From assembly GCF_013623775.1 (NCBI RefSeq), contig NZ_JABFAM010000016.1:1-64000 (forward strand): 64,000 bases of DNA, given 5' to 3'. The notes beneath the pieces are model-generated. The model worked only from the letters and a program-made list of their open reading frames with translations. It had not been told where the DNA came from and made no database searches. Below, in pieces: positions 35,990 to 45,631 of the stretch. Position numbers and translations under genes: made by a program. How positions within the stretch are numbered: the stretch's first letter is position 1; each line of letters begins with the position of its first letter. Origin of the DNA: Rufibacter sp. XAAS-G3-1. GTDB lineage: Bacteria; Bacteroidota; Bacteroidia; Cytophagales; Hymenobacteraceae.

Positions 35990-38900
35990 TTACTTCACTT
36001 CTTTCAGTAGCTCTTGTACGGCTACTTCCAGCTGTTGGTCTTTGCCTTTGCTTACCAGTTCGTATTCGTTCATCACTTTCACGTCTGGCTCGGTTTGCAG
36101 GTTCTCAAGGTAGCGGCCTTGCACGTCTTTCACGCCCAGGGGCGGAACACCCCAACGCACGCTGCTGTCTTGCAGGTTTTCCCAGCCGCCCCAGGTGCAG
36201 GTGCCCGGTACCGGCATGCCCACCAGTTTGCCTAACTTCAGGTCAACGTAACTGAACGCGAAGCAGTGGCCGTCTGAGTAGTTGGCTTCGTTGGCCAGCG
36301 CGATGCTGGGTTTCGTCCACCGGAAGGAAGGTTCAATGCCCACCGCGCGGTTATCCGTGGTGTAGTTCAGGAACATCTTTCCGCTCAGGAACATGGCTAA
36401 ATCTGCCACCAGGTCGCCGCCGCTGTTGTGGCGGGTGTCTACCACCATGCCTTTGCGGTTGGCGTACTTGCCCATCACTTCCTCGTACACGGTACGGTAG
36501 GCAGGGTCGTTCATGCCCGCAATGTGCACGTAACCCAGTTGGCCGTTGCTCAGGCGGTCTACCTCTTCGGCGTTGCGGCGTACCCAGCGCTTATATAGTA
36601 AGGTGTTCTCCTCACCGGCGGAGATAGGCTTTACCGTGATTTCGCGGCGTTTTCGGGAATTCGGGTCAAAAACGGTGAGCAGCGTGTTCTTGTCGGCTTT
36701 TCGGTTCAGGAACTGGGCGTAGTCTTTGTCTGGGGAAAGCGTTTCACCGTCTATCTTCTCAATGACCATGCCGGGCTTCACGTCCAAACCGGCTTTCTGG
36801 AGGGGGCCACCCAAGAGTACTTCCTCTATTTTGAGGCCGTTTCCGGTAAAGTTCTGGTCATAGAAAACGCCCAATGAAGCAGTGGCATCGGCGTTCACCG
36901 GCACGTTGGCGAAGCTGGAGCCGGAGTGGGAGACGTTCAGTTCACCCAACAATTCGCTCAGCATCTCAGAGAACTCATAGTTGTTGCTGAGGTGGGGCAG
37001 GTACTTCTCATAATCGCCTTTCAGGCCTTTCCAGTTGGCCCCGTGGAAACCGGCGGTGTAAAAGGTTTTCTGCGTGCGGCGCCATACGTGCTCAAACATG
37101 AAAGCGCGTTCCGCCGCCACGTTCAGGTTCAGGTCGCCGCTGATGCTCACGTTCTCCTGCTTGTTGGCGGTGGGGTCTAGTTTAATCACGCGGCCATCGG
37201 CAAGCAGGAACAGGTTTTTGTATTCTTTGTCCCAGTCCATGCTGGCACGGTTCGCGTTCAGGGTCACGGCCATTTTGGTTTCCTTCGTGCGCAGGTTGGT
37301 GCTCCAGAGATTGTAGCCTTTCTCAAACCGGGCCAGGTAATAGAGCGTCTCACCGTCTTTAGACACCAGGGCGTCACCTAAGGGGGCCGAGTGCAGGGTT
37401 AGGCGGGCTTTGCGGGTTTTCAGGCCTTCCCAGTCAATGGCCAGGGGCTCTTCGTCTTGTTTCTTCTTTTTGTCTTTCTCCTTCTCTTTGGCGGCTTTCT
37501 CTTCCTGCTCTTTGATGAGCGCATAATCTTCTTTGCTCAACCTGAATTTGTCATACGCTCCCTGGGTCATGAACAGGGCGAAGATGTCTGACTGGGCCCC
37601 GCCACTGGTGGCTTGGGAGCGCATGCCCTCACGGGTACTGTTCCAGATCAGCATGTTGCCCCCCGCCATCCACTGCGGGGAGTCATCCTGGTAGCCGCTC
37701 TCCGTGAGGTTTATTTTTTTACCTTTTCCATCGGCAGAGATCAGGCCTACTTCGCCATTGGCGAAACCCGGTTCTGAGAAATCAAAGGCGATCCATTTGC
37801 TGTCTGGGCTCCAGGTAAAGTACTGGTCGTTGTCGCGCATGGAGAACAGCTCATTGGTGGTGAGCAGGGTGCGTACCTTCTTGTCCTTTGTATTATACAC
37901 CTTGAGGGTGATGCGGTCTTCCAGAAACGCGATCTCTTTGCCGTCTGGCGAGAACTGGGGCTCGTAGTTTTCCTTGTCGTTGTCAATGAGGGCCGTTTCA
38001 TGGAGCAGGGTAGAGGCGTAGAAGTAAGGCTCCTCTTTGCGGCTGATCTGGGTCTGGTAGATTTTCCAGCCTTTGCCGCGCTCGGTGGCGTAAATCAGGG
38101 TTTTGCCGTCTGGGGAGAAGCTCACGTGGCGCTCCTGCTCTGGGGTGTTGGTGATGCGTTTGGTGGCGTTTCCTTCCACGGCAGAGACAAACACTTCGCC
38201 CCGGTAGATGAAGGCCACTTCTTTGCCGTTAGGCGACACCGCCAGATCCTGCACGCCGTTTCCGGCCACGGGCACAATGCGCTCATTATTGGTTTTGGCA
38301 CCAGTAGCAATGCGCACGTTCACCTTCTGCGGCGCACCGTTGGGCTGCATGGTGTACAGGTCACCGTCAAACCCGAAGCAGAGCATGCCGTTGTTAGATG
38401 CCGTCAGGAAGCGAACCGGGTGCTTGGTGAATTTGGTAACTTGGGTGGAGGTGCCGGGTTGGTCGGCGGCCAGGCGGTGCACATTGAACGTGCCGCTTTC
38501 CTCACTCAGGTAATAGATGGTTTTGTCATTGTCGGCGAAAACGGGGGTGCGGTCTTCACCGGCGTAGGTGGTGAGTTTGGTGTGCTTGCCGGTTTTGGCG
38601 TCAAAACTCCACAGGTCACGGGTAACGGCAGAAACGTGGTGTTTCCGCCATTGGTTTTCGCCGCCTTTCTTGTCTTGGTACAGCATGATCTGGCCGTTCT
38701 GGCTCAGCTTCACTTCCTCGGCGGGCGTCGTCAATACCTGCTGCACCCGGCCTCCGGCCAATCCTACTTTGTACAGCTCAGGCTGGTAAAACGTAGGGTA
38801 CTGGCGGTTGGAAGCCATGTCCAGGCGGGTAGAACCAAAATAGACGGTCTTCCCGTCGGGGCTGAACTCATACGGATACTCGTTGGCCGAGTGGAACGTC

Positions 38901-39214
38901 ATGCGCTGGGCCTCGCCCCCCGTGGCGGGCATCTGGAACAAGTCAAAGTTGCCGTACCGGTCAGACGCGAACACAATGGTTTTGCCGTCTTTGCTCCACA
39001 CCGGCATGTAATCGTGGGCCTCATGAATGGTAAGGGGCACGGCAGTTCCGCCACTGGCGGGTACCCGGTAAAGGTCGCCTTTGTAGGTGAAGACAATGGT
39101 TTGCCCGTCGGGCGAAATGGAAGAGTAGCGCAGCCACGACGGCGCGTCCTGGGCGTTTGCCGCGCTAAGCGTGGTGGCCAGCAAGGCACCGGTATAGAGT
39201 AGTTTCTTTAGCAT
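35990..39214 (-). CDS. Tricorn-like S41 family protease
   Basis: 1074 residues. A signal peptide ends ANAQD at about 22. Two WD40/PD40-like beta-propeller regions follow (repeated SPDGKTIVF, DGKTVYFGSTR, FSPDGKEIAFLED), then a Lys/Glu-rich linker, a tricorn C1-like region, a PDZ domain (about 750-840: LQKAGLDVKPGMVIEKIDG) and an S41 catalytic domain with VVDTRHNSGGD and the nucleophile in YSDGHCF at about 976. The layout is that of tricorn protease, here exported to the periplasm or surface. It probably trims peptides. Single gene with a strong terminator. Confidence 0.93.
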   Translation of the reverse strand: MLKKLLYTGALLATTLSAANAQDAPSWLRYSSISPDGQTIVFTYKGDLYRVPASGGTAVPLTIHEAHDYMPVWSKDGKTIVFASDRYGNFDLFQMPATGGEAQRMTFHSANEYPYEFSPDGKTVYFGSTRLDMASNRQYPTFYQPELYKVGLAGGRVQQVLTTPAEEVKLSQNGQIMLYQDKKGGENQWRKHHVSAVTRDLWSFDAKTGKHTKLTTYAGEDRTPVFADNDKTIYYLSEESGTFNVHRLAADQPGTSTQVTKFTKHPVRFLTASNNGMLCFGFDGDLYTMQPNGAPQKVNVRIATGAKTNNERIVPVAGNGVQDLAVSPNGKEVAFIYRGEVFVSAVEGNATKRITNTPEQERHVSFSPDGKTLIYATERGKGWKIYQTQISRKEEPYFYASTLLHETALIDNDKENYEPQFSPDGKEIAFLEDRITLKVYNTKDKKVRTLLTTNELFSMRDNDQYFTWSPDSKWIAFDFSEPGFANGEVGLISADGKGKKINLTESGYQDDSPQWMAGGNMLIWNSTREGMRSQATSGGAQSDIFALFMTQGAYDKFRLSKEDYALIKEQEEKAAKEKEKDKKKKQDEEPLAIDWEGLKTRKARLTLHSAPLGDALVSKDGETLYYLARFEKGYNLWSTNLRTKETKMAVTLNANRASMDWDKEYKNLFLLADGRVIKLDPTANKQENVSISGDLNLNVAAERAFMFEHVWRRTQKTFYTAGFHGANWKGLKGDYEKYLPHLSNNYEFSEMLSELLGELNVSHSGSSFANVPVNADATASLGVFYDQNFTGNGLKIEEVLLGGPLQKAGLDVKPGMVIEKIDGETLSPDKDYAQFLNRKADKNTLLTVFDPNSRKRREITVKPISAGEENTLLYKRWVRRNAEEVDRLSNGQLGYVHIAGMNDPAYRTVYEEVMGKYANRKGMVVDTRHNSGGDLVADLAMFLSGKMFLNYTTDNRAVGIEPSFRWTKPSIALANEANYSDGHCFAFSYVDLKLGKLVGMPVPGTCTWGGWENLQDSSVRWGVPPLGVKDVQGRYLENLQTEPDVKVMNEYELVSKGKDQQLEVAVQELLKEVK

Positions 39215-39698
39215 ACAGAAATAGAATGACGCAGTAAGTTACGGAGTGGCGCGTGGATTTGAAAACAGAGTTGTGTTGCTGCGTTTCTTTGCCTTGAGAA
39301 CCTGTTGAGAGTTTACATAAACCGGCATTTAAAGCAATTCCCCTGGTGCAGGCGTCCGCTTGTGCCGTCGTTTCCAGGCTGTTTTTACAAAAACAGGCCA
39401 AAATCAAGAGGTTTGTTTATGCTCTGGCGTAAGCATCTGCTTGTACCTCTGTTTTTAGGTTGTTTTTCTGAAAACAGGCAGAAAACCCCAAACAGCTTCA
39501 AAATAAGGGTAAAGGAACCAGGTAGTGTGACCCGTTCCAAGGAATGGAACAGAAGGCGATAGGTGGTATTAATATTAGGAGTGAAACCTGAAGGAGGGAA
39601 GCGGAAAAAACGGTCTGGGTCAAATAAGTTCCCTTACTATCAAAAAACTTTACTCTATTATTTGTAATTAATCTAAATAGGTAGTTAGTTTGTTTCTG
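39215..39698. other. Divergent intergenic region with repeats
   Basis: No gene. It contains the reversed composite repeat and two hairpins (about 39370-39405 and 39449-39486), then AT-rich sequence leading to the siderophore receptor promoter. Confidence 0.5.
39301..39407 (-). repeat. Composite intergenic repeat, copy 3 (reversed)
   Basis: In reverse complement it reads hairpin (GGCCTGTTTTTGTAAAAACA), then CACCAGGGGAATTGC, TTTAAATGCCGGTTTATG and CTCTCAACAGG. This matches 59621-59730 and 14305-14415. Confidence 0.6.
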
Positions 39699-39715
39699 TT
39701 TAGAAGTAGTCTAAA
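39699..39715. promoter_or_regulatory. Candidate metalloregulator palindrome
   Basis: TTTAGA-AGTAG-TCTAAA is an inverted repeat with 6-bp arms, and a further TCTAAAT half-site lies at 39672-39678. It lies 80 bp before the receptor start, where an iron- or manganese-responsive repressor would act. The regulator is unknown. Confidence 0.4.
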
Positions 39716-39794
39716 TAATAGCGGTGCCAAACTGACGAGTTACAGCACCGCGGTGAATAGAGTTTTCTACCACAGTTTTCAAACCCTACCCGTA

Positions 39795-42236
39795 ATGTTC
39801 AAAAAACTTACTGTCTATAGCTTCCTTCTGCTTCTCACCCAATTTGCCTATGCGCAGCGCCATACTTCTATCATTAGAGGTACGGTGACGCAGGAAAACG
39901 GAAGCCCTCTCGCGTTCGCGACCGTAGCCCTGGTGGGCACTTCCTACGGCACCTCTACGAATGACGCCGGTTACTATACCCTGAAGCCCTTGGCCGAGGG
40001 TACTTACCAGATAAGAATTTCCATGCTTGGGTTCCAGACCATTGACAAGAAGTTTCAGCTTCAGGCCAATCAGGAACTGGAGCTTTCCTTTGCTATGAAA
40101 CCCGTAGCCAGCCAGATTGGGCAGGTAGAGGTGTTTGGGGAACGGGAGAAGCAGCCCGAGAAATTGGATGCCATCACCCGCCTTCCCTTAAAGCCCATTG
40201 ACCAGATCCAGTCCATCTCCGTTATCTCAGACCGTTTAATTGAGCAGCAGGGAGCCTTGACCGTCATGGAAGCGGCTAGAAACGTGCCCGGCGTGTATAC
40301 CTACTCCACCTACGGCGGCGTAAGGGAAAGTATTTCTTCCCGAGGCTTCAGGGGAATTCCCACGCTGAAGAATGGCGTGCGCGTGCTCACCGATTTTAGA
40401 GGCATGGGCTTCTCCACCGACATGCAGGGCGTGGAGAGCATACAGGTGCTGAAAGGCGCTTCCTCCGTGACCATGGGCGCCGCCACTGACTTAGGCGGCC
40501 CCGGCGGAATTGTGAACGTAGTGACCAAAACCCCCAAGTTTGAGAATGCCGGACAGGCATCTCTGCGGGTAGGCAGCTTCGGTCTTATCAGGCCTACGTT
40601 TGATGTGCAAGGCGTGCTGAACGAAGCCAATACCTTGGCCTTCAGATTAAATGGCGCGTATGAAACCGGAGGCAAGTTCAGAGACCACATGGTCAAAGAA
40701 TCCTTCTATATAAATCCCTCTTTGGCGTGGCGGCCAGATGCCAAGACCTCAGTGGTGTTAGAGATGGATTACTACAACAACAACCAAACCATAGACGCCG
40801 GTACCGTTAACCTGAGCGTAGGCAATAAAGAGAACCAAATCTATGACCTGCCCAGAGAACAGTTCCTGGGGTTTGAATCTGACCTGTCAATGGTGAAACA
40901 TACCACGTTTGCGGCCAGAATCAAGCGTGATTTAACGGATAACGTTTACCTGCGGGCGGCCTATTTCCGTTCTAATTATGATTCAGACGCCATAAGAACC
41001 AGTTTGGCCGCCGCCCGCAGAGATGTGAGCAAAGGAATCAACGTAGATCAGAACCATATCTTCAACCGTTCCATTGCCCACAACCAGGCCCGGTTTGATA
41101 AAAGCAGCGTGTTTCAGGTAGACCTGGTAGGCGCAGATGTAGAATCGGGCTTTTTGAAGCACACCTTCCAGGTTGGTTTTGACTACAGAACGATTGATCT
41201 GGAGGAACCCGTCTTCAATTCCATTGCCGTAGACCAGATTGATGTCCTGAACCCGGCTACCATCACCAATACCCTGCCAAACAACATTGCCAACTTCCAG
41301 AGAACCGGCGGCACCCATTCCTTTGACACCAGATTAGGCCTCACCTTCCAAGATGTGATTCAGGTAACGCCCTGGGCCAGAATTCATGGCGGCGTACGGT
41401 ACAGCACCAACCAAACCAGCACCCCTGAGGGCGCTAAGATTGAGCGCTCAGATTACTGGAACCCCTTGGCCGGCATCGTGCTTACGGTAAGAGAAGGAAT
41501 CAACCTGTTTGGTTCTTACACCAACAGCACCAATCCCAGATCTGCCTCAGTGGTAGACGTGAACGGCAATGCCCTGGGTGCCGAGCGCATTGACCAGGTA
41601 GAGGCCGGGGTGAAGTCATCTTGGTTTGCGGATCGCCTCAGATTCAACCTGACCCTCTACAAGATCAACAACAAAGACATGAACCTGCAGGTGTTTAGGG
41701 TAGATGAAACCGGGGCGGTGGTAGCGGCTGGCTACTATACCAAAGGCGGTAACGATGAACGCAAAGGCGTGGAAGTGGAGTTGACCGGTAGAGTTCTACC
41801 CAACTTAGAGGTAGTGGCGGGCTATGCCTACATTGATGCCCAGTACAAAGAACACTCTACCTTTGTGCCCGGCTCATCTCCCAACAACACCCCAGACCAT
41901 ACATTCAATGCCTGGGCGAATTATTCGGTGCATGAAGGCGCGCTGAGAGGCCTGAACGTTGGGTTGGGTACCTATTACCTAGGCAAACGCCCTTACAATG
42001 ACTGGACGCTGGAAGGTGTCCAATACCACAACATTGACCCAAACACCGCCCCTTGGTATAACAAAGCCTATACCCTGGTAAATGCGCAGCTGGGCTATGA
42101 GTTTCAGGAGCACTGGGGAGTGCGGGTGTTGTTTAACAACATCTTTGACAAAGTAGGGTATGATGCGTACCGTACCAGCTTCATTGACCGCATTCAGCCA
42201 AGAAACTTCTCCGGAACCGTTACCTACCGCTTCTAA
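39795..42236 (+). CDS. TonB-dependent siderophore receptor
   Basis: 813 residues from the ATG at 39795; the longer frame from 39690 would start upstream of the signal peptide and across a regulatory palindrome. The signal peptide ends FAYAQ. A carboxypeptidase-like domain (about 25-105, IIRGTVTQENGSPLAFATV) is followed by the plug (SISVISDRLIEQQGALTVMEA, VLKGASSV) and a 22-strand-type barrel ending in YRF. The plug motifs fit the siderophore receptor subclass (FhuE/FpvA type). A PepSY membrane protein follows 86 bp downstream, which supports ferric-siderophore uptake and reduction. Confidence 0.92.
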   Translation: MFKKLTVYSFLLLLTQFAYAQRHTSIIRGTVTQENGSPLAFATVALVGTSYGTSTNDAGYYTLKPLAEGTYQIRISMLGFQTIDKKFQLQANQELELSFAMKPVASQIGQVEVFGEREKQPEKLDAITRLPLKPIDQIQSISVISDRLIEQQGALTVMEAARNVPGVYTYSTYGGVRESISSRGFRGIPTLKNGVRVLTDFRGMGFSTDMQGVESIQVLKGASSVTMGAATDLGGPGGIVNVVTKTPKFENAGQASLRVGSFGLIRPTFDVQGVLNEANTLAFRLNGAYETGGKFRDHMVKESFYINPSLAWRPDAKTSVVLEMDYYNNNQTIDAGTVNLSVGNKENQIYDLPREQFLGFESDLSMVKHTTFAARIKRDLTDNVYLRAAYFRSNYDSDAIRTSLAAARRDVSKGINVDQNHIFNRSIAHNQARFDKSSVFQVDLVGADVESGFLKHTFQVGFDYRTIDLEEPVFNSIAVDQIDVLNPATITNTLPNNIANFQRTGGTHSFDTRLGLTFQDVIQVTPWARIHGGVRYSTNQTSTPEGAKIERSDYWNPLAGIVLTVREGINLFGSYTNSTNPRSASVVDVNGNALGAERIDQVEAGVKSSWFADRLRFNLTLYKINNKDMNLQVFRVDETGAVVAAGYYTKGGNDERKGVEVELTGRVLPNLEVVAGYAYIDAQYKEHSTFVPGSSPNNTPDHTFNAWANYSVHEGALRGLNVGLGTYYLGKRPYNDWTLEGVQYHNIDPNTAPWYNKAYTLVNAQLGYEFQEHWGVRVLFNNIFDKVGYDAYRTSFIDRIQPRNFSGTVTYRF

Positions 42237-42262
42237 GATTAAAATTGCTGCCAAAGTTTACC

Positions 42263-42293
42263 AGCTGCCGGTGCGTGTGTGCCGGCAGCTTTT
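42263..42293 (+). terminator. Hairpin between receptor and PepSY gene
   Basis: AGCTGCCGG/CCGGCAGCT arms with TTTTA after. It may attenuate rather than fully stop transcription, because the next gene starts 30 bp later. Confidence 0.6.
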
Positions 42294-42322
42294 ATGCTCA
42301 AAACCATTAACCTCACACCTAT

Positions 42323-43624
42323 ATGAAAAAGGAGTTCACCTGGCGGAAATTGTTCAATGACATCCACCTTTGGCTGGGGTTGGCCAGTGGTTTGGTGTTG
42401 TTCGTGGTCTGCCTTACCGGTACCATCTTCACCTTTCACACCGAAATTGAAGAAGCGATTGAACCGGAGAAATACCGCGTAGAGATACCGGCCAATGCCG
42501 TGCCGCTTTCGCCCGATGACCTCATTTCAACCCTGCAAACCGCCCAGAAGGGAAAAGTGACGGCCCTGCAGATTCCGCAAGACCCTGCTAAGCCTTACCG
42601 CCTCACCCTCAAAAAGGAAGGAGGAAGCAAGGGCGGCAAACCCGAAGGGGAGAAAGCCAAAGGCTCTGGCGCACCAACAGTTCTGGCCGCCGGTAAAGGC
42701 GGAGAAGGAAAGAACGGCGGCAAAGGAGGCCCCGGCGGGGGCGGCGGACGTGGAACAACCTACCTGGTAAACCAATACACCGGCGAAGTGAAAGGCACCA
42801 CCGAAGGCCCGGCCCACGGCTTTTTTGAAATCGCCGAAGGCCTGCACCGTACCCTCATGGTGAAAACCGAGCCCGGCACCCTGAACCCCGGTAAGATCAT
42901 TGTGGGCGGCGCAACCATCATCTTCGTGTTCCTTATCTTGACCGGTCTGGTGATCTGGTTCCCTAAAAAACTGAAGAACTGGAAACAGGGGCTTAAAGTG
43001 AAAACCAGCGGCAACTGGAAACGCATCAACCATGACCTGCACAACTCCCTAGGCTTTTACTCCTCTTTTCTGTTGCTGATTATGGCCTTGAGCGGACTTT
43101 GCTGGTCATTTGACTGGTACCGCGAAGGAGCCAGCGCCCTTCTGGGAGACCAGATCTTCAAGCAACGGTCAGAAAAGCCGATGGATTCTGATCTGGCCGG
43201 ATTCACTGCCCAAAAGCCGACCCTGGCCAACTTCATCAGAACCGCAAATGAAATTCTGCCCTACGAAGGAAACTACCGCATCTCTCTGCCCGCCGACTCT
43301 GTCAGCGCAGTGGTGTTGAATAAATCTAAAAGCGGTTTCTTCGCGCTTTCCGCCTCAGACAAAGTGCAGTTAGACCAATACACCGGCAAAGCCTTGAAAG
43401 TGGAGAAGTTCGCAGACAAGAAGTTTAATGAGAAAATAGCGGCCAGCGTAAGAGGAATGCACCTGGGCGAAATCTTCGGGACGTTCTCCAAAATCATCTA
43501 TTTCATCTGCTGCCTCATCGCGACCAGCTTGCCCATCACCGGTACTTTCATCTGGTGGAACAAGCTGAAGAAGAAATCAACCAGACAAGTAGCTTCTTCC
43601 AGACCAGCGGTATCCAGAGCATAA
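42323..43624 (+). CDS. PepSY-associated TM domain protein (putative ferric-siderophore reductase)
   Basis: 433 residues. TM helix 1 is at about 14-38 (NDIHLWLGLASGLVLFVVCL), with further TM segments at about 190-212, 240-262 and 372-395; conserved histidines are in HLWLGL, LHRTL, HDLHNSLG and MHLGE. A low-complexity Gly/Lys insert lies at about 115-145 (GGKGGPGGGGGRG), unusual for the family. Such proteins next to siderophore receptors (FpvG-like, FoxB-like) reduce ferric-siderophores in the inner membrane. That role fits the neighbour but is inferred. Confidence 0.87.
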   Translation: MKKEFTWRKLFNDIHLWLGLASGLVLFVVCLTGTIFTFHTEIEEAIEPEKYRVEIPANAVPLSPDDLISTLQTAQKGKVTALQIPQDPAKPYRLTLKKEGGSKGGKPEGEKAKGSGAPTVLAAGKGGEGKNGGKGGPGGGGGRGTTYLVNQYTGEVKGTTEGPAHGFFEIAEGLHRTLMVKTEPGTLNPGKIIVGGATIIFVFLILTGLVIWFPKKLKNWKQGLKVKTSGNWKRINHDLHNSLGFYSSFLLLIMALSGLCWSFDWYREGASALLGDQIFKQRSEKPMDSDLAGFTAQKPTLANFIRTANEILPYEGNYRISLPADSVSAVVLNKSKSGFFALSASDKVQLDQYTGKALKVEKFADKKFNEKIAASVRGMHLGEIFGTFSKIIYFICCLIATSLPITGTFIWWNKLKKKSTRQVASSRPAVSRA

Positions 43625-43726
43625 ATAGTTATATGTTTCTGTTTTGGGGCTGTTTTTAAGAAATCGACTCTAAAACAGATTCTGGCTACTAAGGCGAAGT
43701 CCTTCGGCCAGGAGCCGGAATTCAAT

Positions 43727-43771
43727 CCAAAGGAAAGGGCTTGAACATCTTGTTCAAGCCCTTTCCTTTGG
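43727..43771. terminator. Bidirectional terminator, 21-bp perfect arms
   Basis: CCAAAGGAAAGGGCTTGAAC and its complement around a tiny loop, between convergent genes (PepSY protein and amidase). Confidence 0.85.
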
Positions 43772-43787
43772 TGGGTTCTTCTAGTCC

Positions 43788-43822
43788 TTTTAGGCCTGTT
43801 TTTCTAAAAACAGACCTAAAAC
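43788..43822. repeat. Intergenic hairpin, well-formed copy
   Basis: TTTTAGGCCTGTTTTT-CTA-AAAACAGACCTAAAA, six bases beyond the amidase stop codon. A clear example of the window-wide hairpin family; it may act as a second terminator for the amidase gene. Confidence 0.8.
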
Positions 43823-43828
43823 CGATGC

Positions 43829-45466
43829 TTAGGAAGGAATAGTCGTTTTCAGGAATTGCGGGGCTTTCCGGTTTCTGGAAACCTGCTCATAGGCGTACGC
43901 GATGCCGAGGAGTTGCGGCTCAGCGTACGCGCGCCCAAAAAAGGAAATACCCACCGGTAAGCCTTGTACCTGCCCCATGGGAACCGTGATGTGCGGATAC
44001 CCGGAGATAGCGGCCGGGGTGGAGAGACCATACCCCGTAAAGGAATCGCCGTTCACCAGGTCAATGCACCAGGACGGGCCGTAAGTAGGGCCGGAGATGG
44101 CGTCCAGGTTGTGCTCTTTCATGATGCTGTCAATGGCCTCCCGCGAGCCGGAAAGTTGCTTGGCTAGGGCCTCCTGGTACTCCTTCGTCTTCAGGTCACC
44201 CAGTTTGTCTGACATTTCCAGGATTTCCTGCTGGAAGAAAGGCATGGAAGTGGCCTCGTTCTGCTTGTTCCAGGCAATTACGTCTGAGAGGGTTTTCACC
44301 TTCGCGTTGGCGGTTGAAAGGTACTTGTTCACGCCATCCTTGAACTCGTACTGGAGAATCTTGAAGCTGGAGCCGGAGACCTCCCTAATCTTCTTCATCA
44401 CTTCCACTTCCACAATGGTAGCGCCCTTGCTTTTCAGTTGCTCCAGGGCTTGTTGCAGCAGGGCATCAATGGCTACGTGGCCTTTCAGGAAAGATTTCTC
44501 CACGCCGATGCGCTTGCCCTGGAGGCTGTTCGCATCCAGAAATTGGGTGTAGTCCGTCTGGGCTTTGCCGGTATTTTCTTTGGTGACGCTGTCGTTCGGG
44601 TCAACGCCCGCCAACACGCCTAGAAGAATAGCCGCATCGGTCACGGTTCTGGCAATGGGGCCAGCGGTATCCTGCGTATGCGAAATCGGGATAATGCCCG
44701 TACGGCTCACCAAACCCACGGTTGGTTTGAAGCCCACCACGCCACTTACCGCCGACGGGCACACCACAGAACCATTGGTTTCGGTACCAACCGCCACCAC
44801 GCATAGGTTGGCGGAAACGGCTACCCCAGACCCAGAACTTGAACCACAAGGGGTACGGTCTAGCACGTAGGCGTTTTTGGTTTGCCCGCCCCGTCCGCTC
44901 CAGCCGCTGGAAGACTCAGTAGACCGGAAGTTGGCCCACTCGCTCAGGTTGGTTTTGCCAATCAAGACGGCACCGGCGTTCCGCAGTTGACTTACTATGA
45001 AAGCATCTTTGGCGGCTTTGTTATTGGCTAAGGCCAGGGCACCCGCCGAGGTGCTCATTTTGTCGTGCGTGTCTACGTTGTCTTTCACCATCACCGGGAT
45101 GCCGTGCAGCGGCCCGCGCACCTTGCCGGCTTTACGCTCCTTGTCCATGGCCTCGGCAATCTGGATGGCATCTGGGTTCACCTCAAGCACCGAATTGGTT
45201 TTAGGGCCGCTCTTGTCCACGCTCTTGATGCGGTTCAGGTACAGTTGGGTGATGGCTTTGGAGGTCAGTTCACCAGATTGCATCTTGCGCTGTAGGTCTT
45301 GGATGGTGGCCTCGTTCAGTTGGAAATCGGTGGGAGCGGCTTCCGCTGCGGCGGTTCCTTCCTGGGCGGTGTTGCTGGTAACCGAGGTGGCGCAGGCACC
45401 CAGCCCCAAAGCCGAGAAAGAGATTCCGGCCAAAGAACCGGTTCTTAGGAAATTGCGTCTGTTCAT
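43829..45466 (-). CDS. Amidase signature family protein (exported)
   Basis: 545 residues. The N-terminus NRRNFLRTGSLAGISF..GLGAC combines a Tat-like motif with a possible lipobox (Cys25). The Ser-cisSer-Lys triad is visible: K128 (PVMVKDNVD), the cis-Ser in GSSSGS (208-213) and the nucleophile S233 (TETNGSVV). It resembles exported amidases rather than GatA. The substrate is unknown; peptide amides or aryl amides are possible. It is transcribed divergently from the P1 peptidase. Confidence 0.92.
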   Translation of the reverse strand: MNRRNFLRTGSLAGISFSALGLGACATSVTSNTAQEGTAAAEAAPTDFQLNEATIQDLQRKMQSGELTSKAITQLYLNRIKSVDKSGPKTNSVLEVNPDAIQIAEAMDKERKAGKVRGPLHGIPVMVKDNVDTHDKMSTSAGALALANNKAAKDAFIVSQLRNAGAVLIGKTNLSEWANFRSTESSSGWSGRGGQTKNAYVLDRTPCGSSSGSGVAVSANLCVVAVGTETNGSVVCPSAVSGVVGFKPTVGLVSRTGIIPISHTQDTAGPIARTVTDAAILLGVLAGVDPNDSVTKENTGKAQTDYTQFLDANSLQGKRIGVEKSFLKGHVAIDALLQQALEQLKSKGATIVEVEVMKKIREVSGSSFKILQYEFKDGVNKYLSTANAKVKTLSDVIAWNKQNEATSMPFFQQEILEMSDKLGDLKTKEYQEALAKQLSGSREAIDSIMKEHNLDAISGPTYGPSWCIDLVNGDSFTGYGLSTPAAISGYPHITVPMGQVQGLPVGISFFGRAYAEPQLLGIAYAYEQVSRNRKAPQFLKTTIPS

Positions 45467-45631
45467 TCGTTTGGATTTTGTAGAAAGATAACCCTTCCGG
45501 GTTAAAAATGAAATGCTTCTTTGCAGGCTTTTTTGAGAAAACAGCCCTAAAACAGACCATTGATTTCCGCTGGTGAGGGTAAATTATTCCAACAGAACCG
45601 ATAGATTTACCCCGGTAACCAGAAAACACGC

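Noticed and set aside
38000-39202. 400-codon open frame opposite the tricorn-like protease
   Set aside because: The length comes from the codon bias of the opposite strand; the translation is repetitive and has no domain pattern, while the minus-strand gene is certain.
39690-39794. Upstream start for the siderophore receptor
   Set aside because: It would place 35 residues before a standard signal peptide and cover a likely regulatory palindrome.
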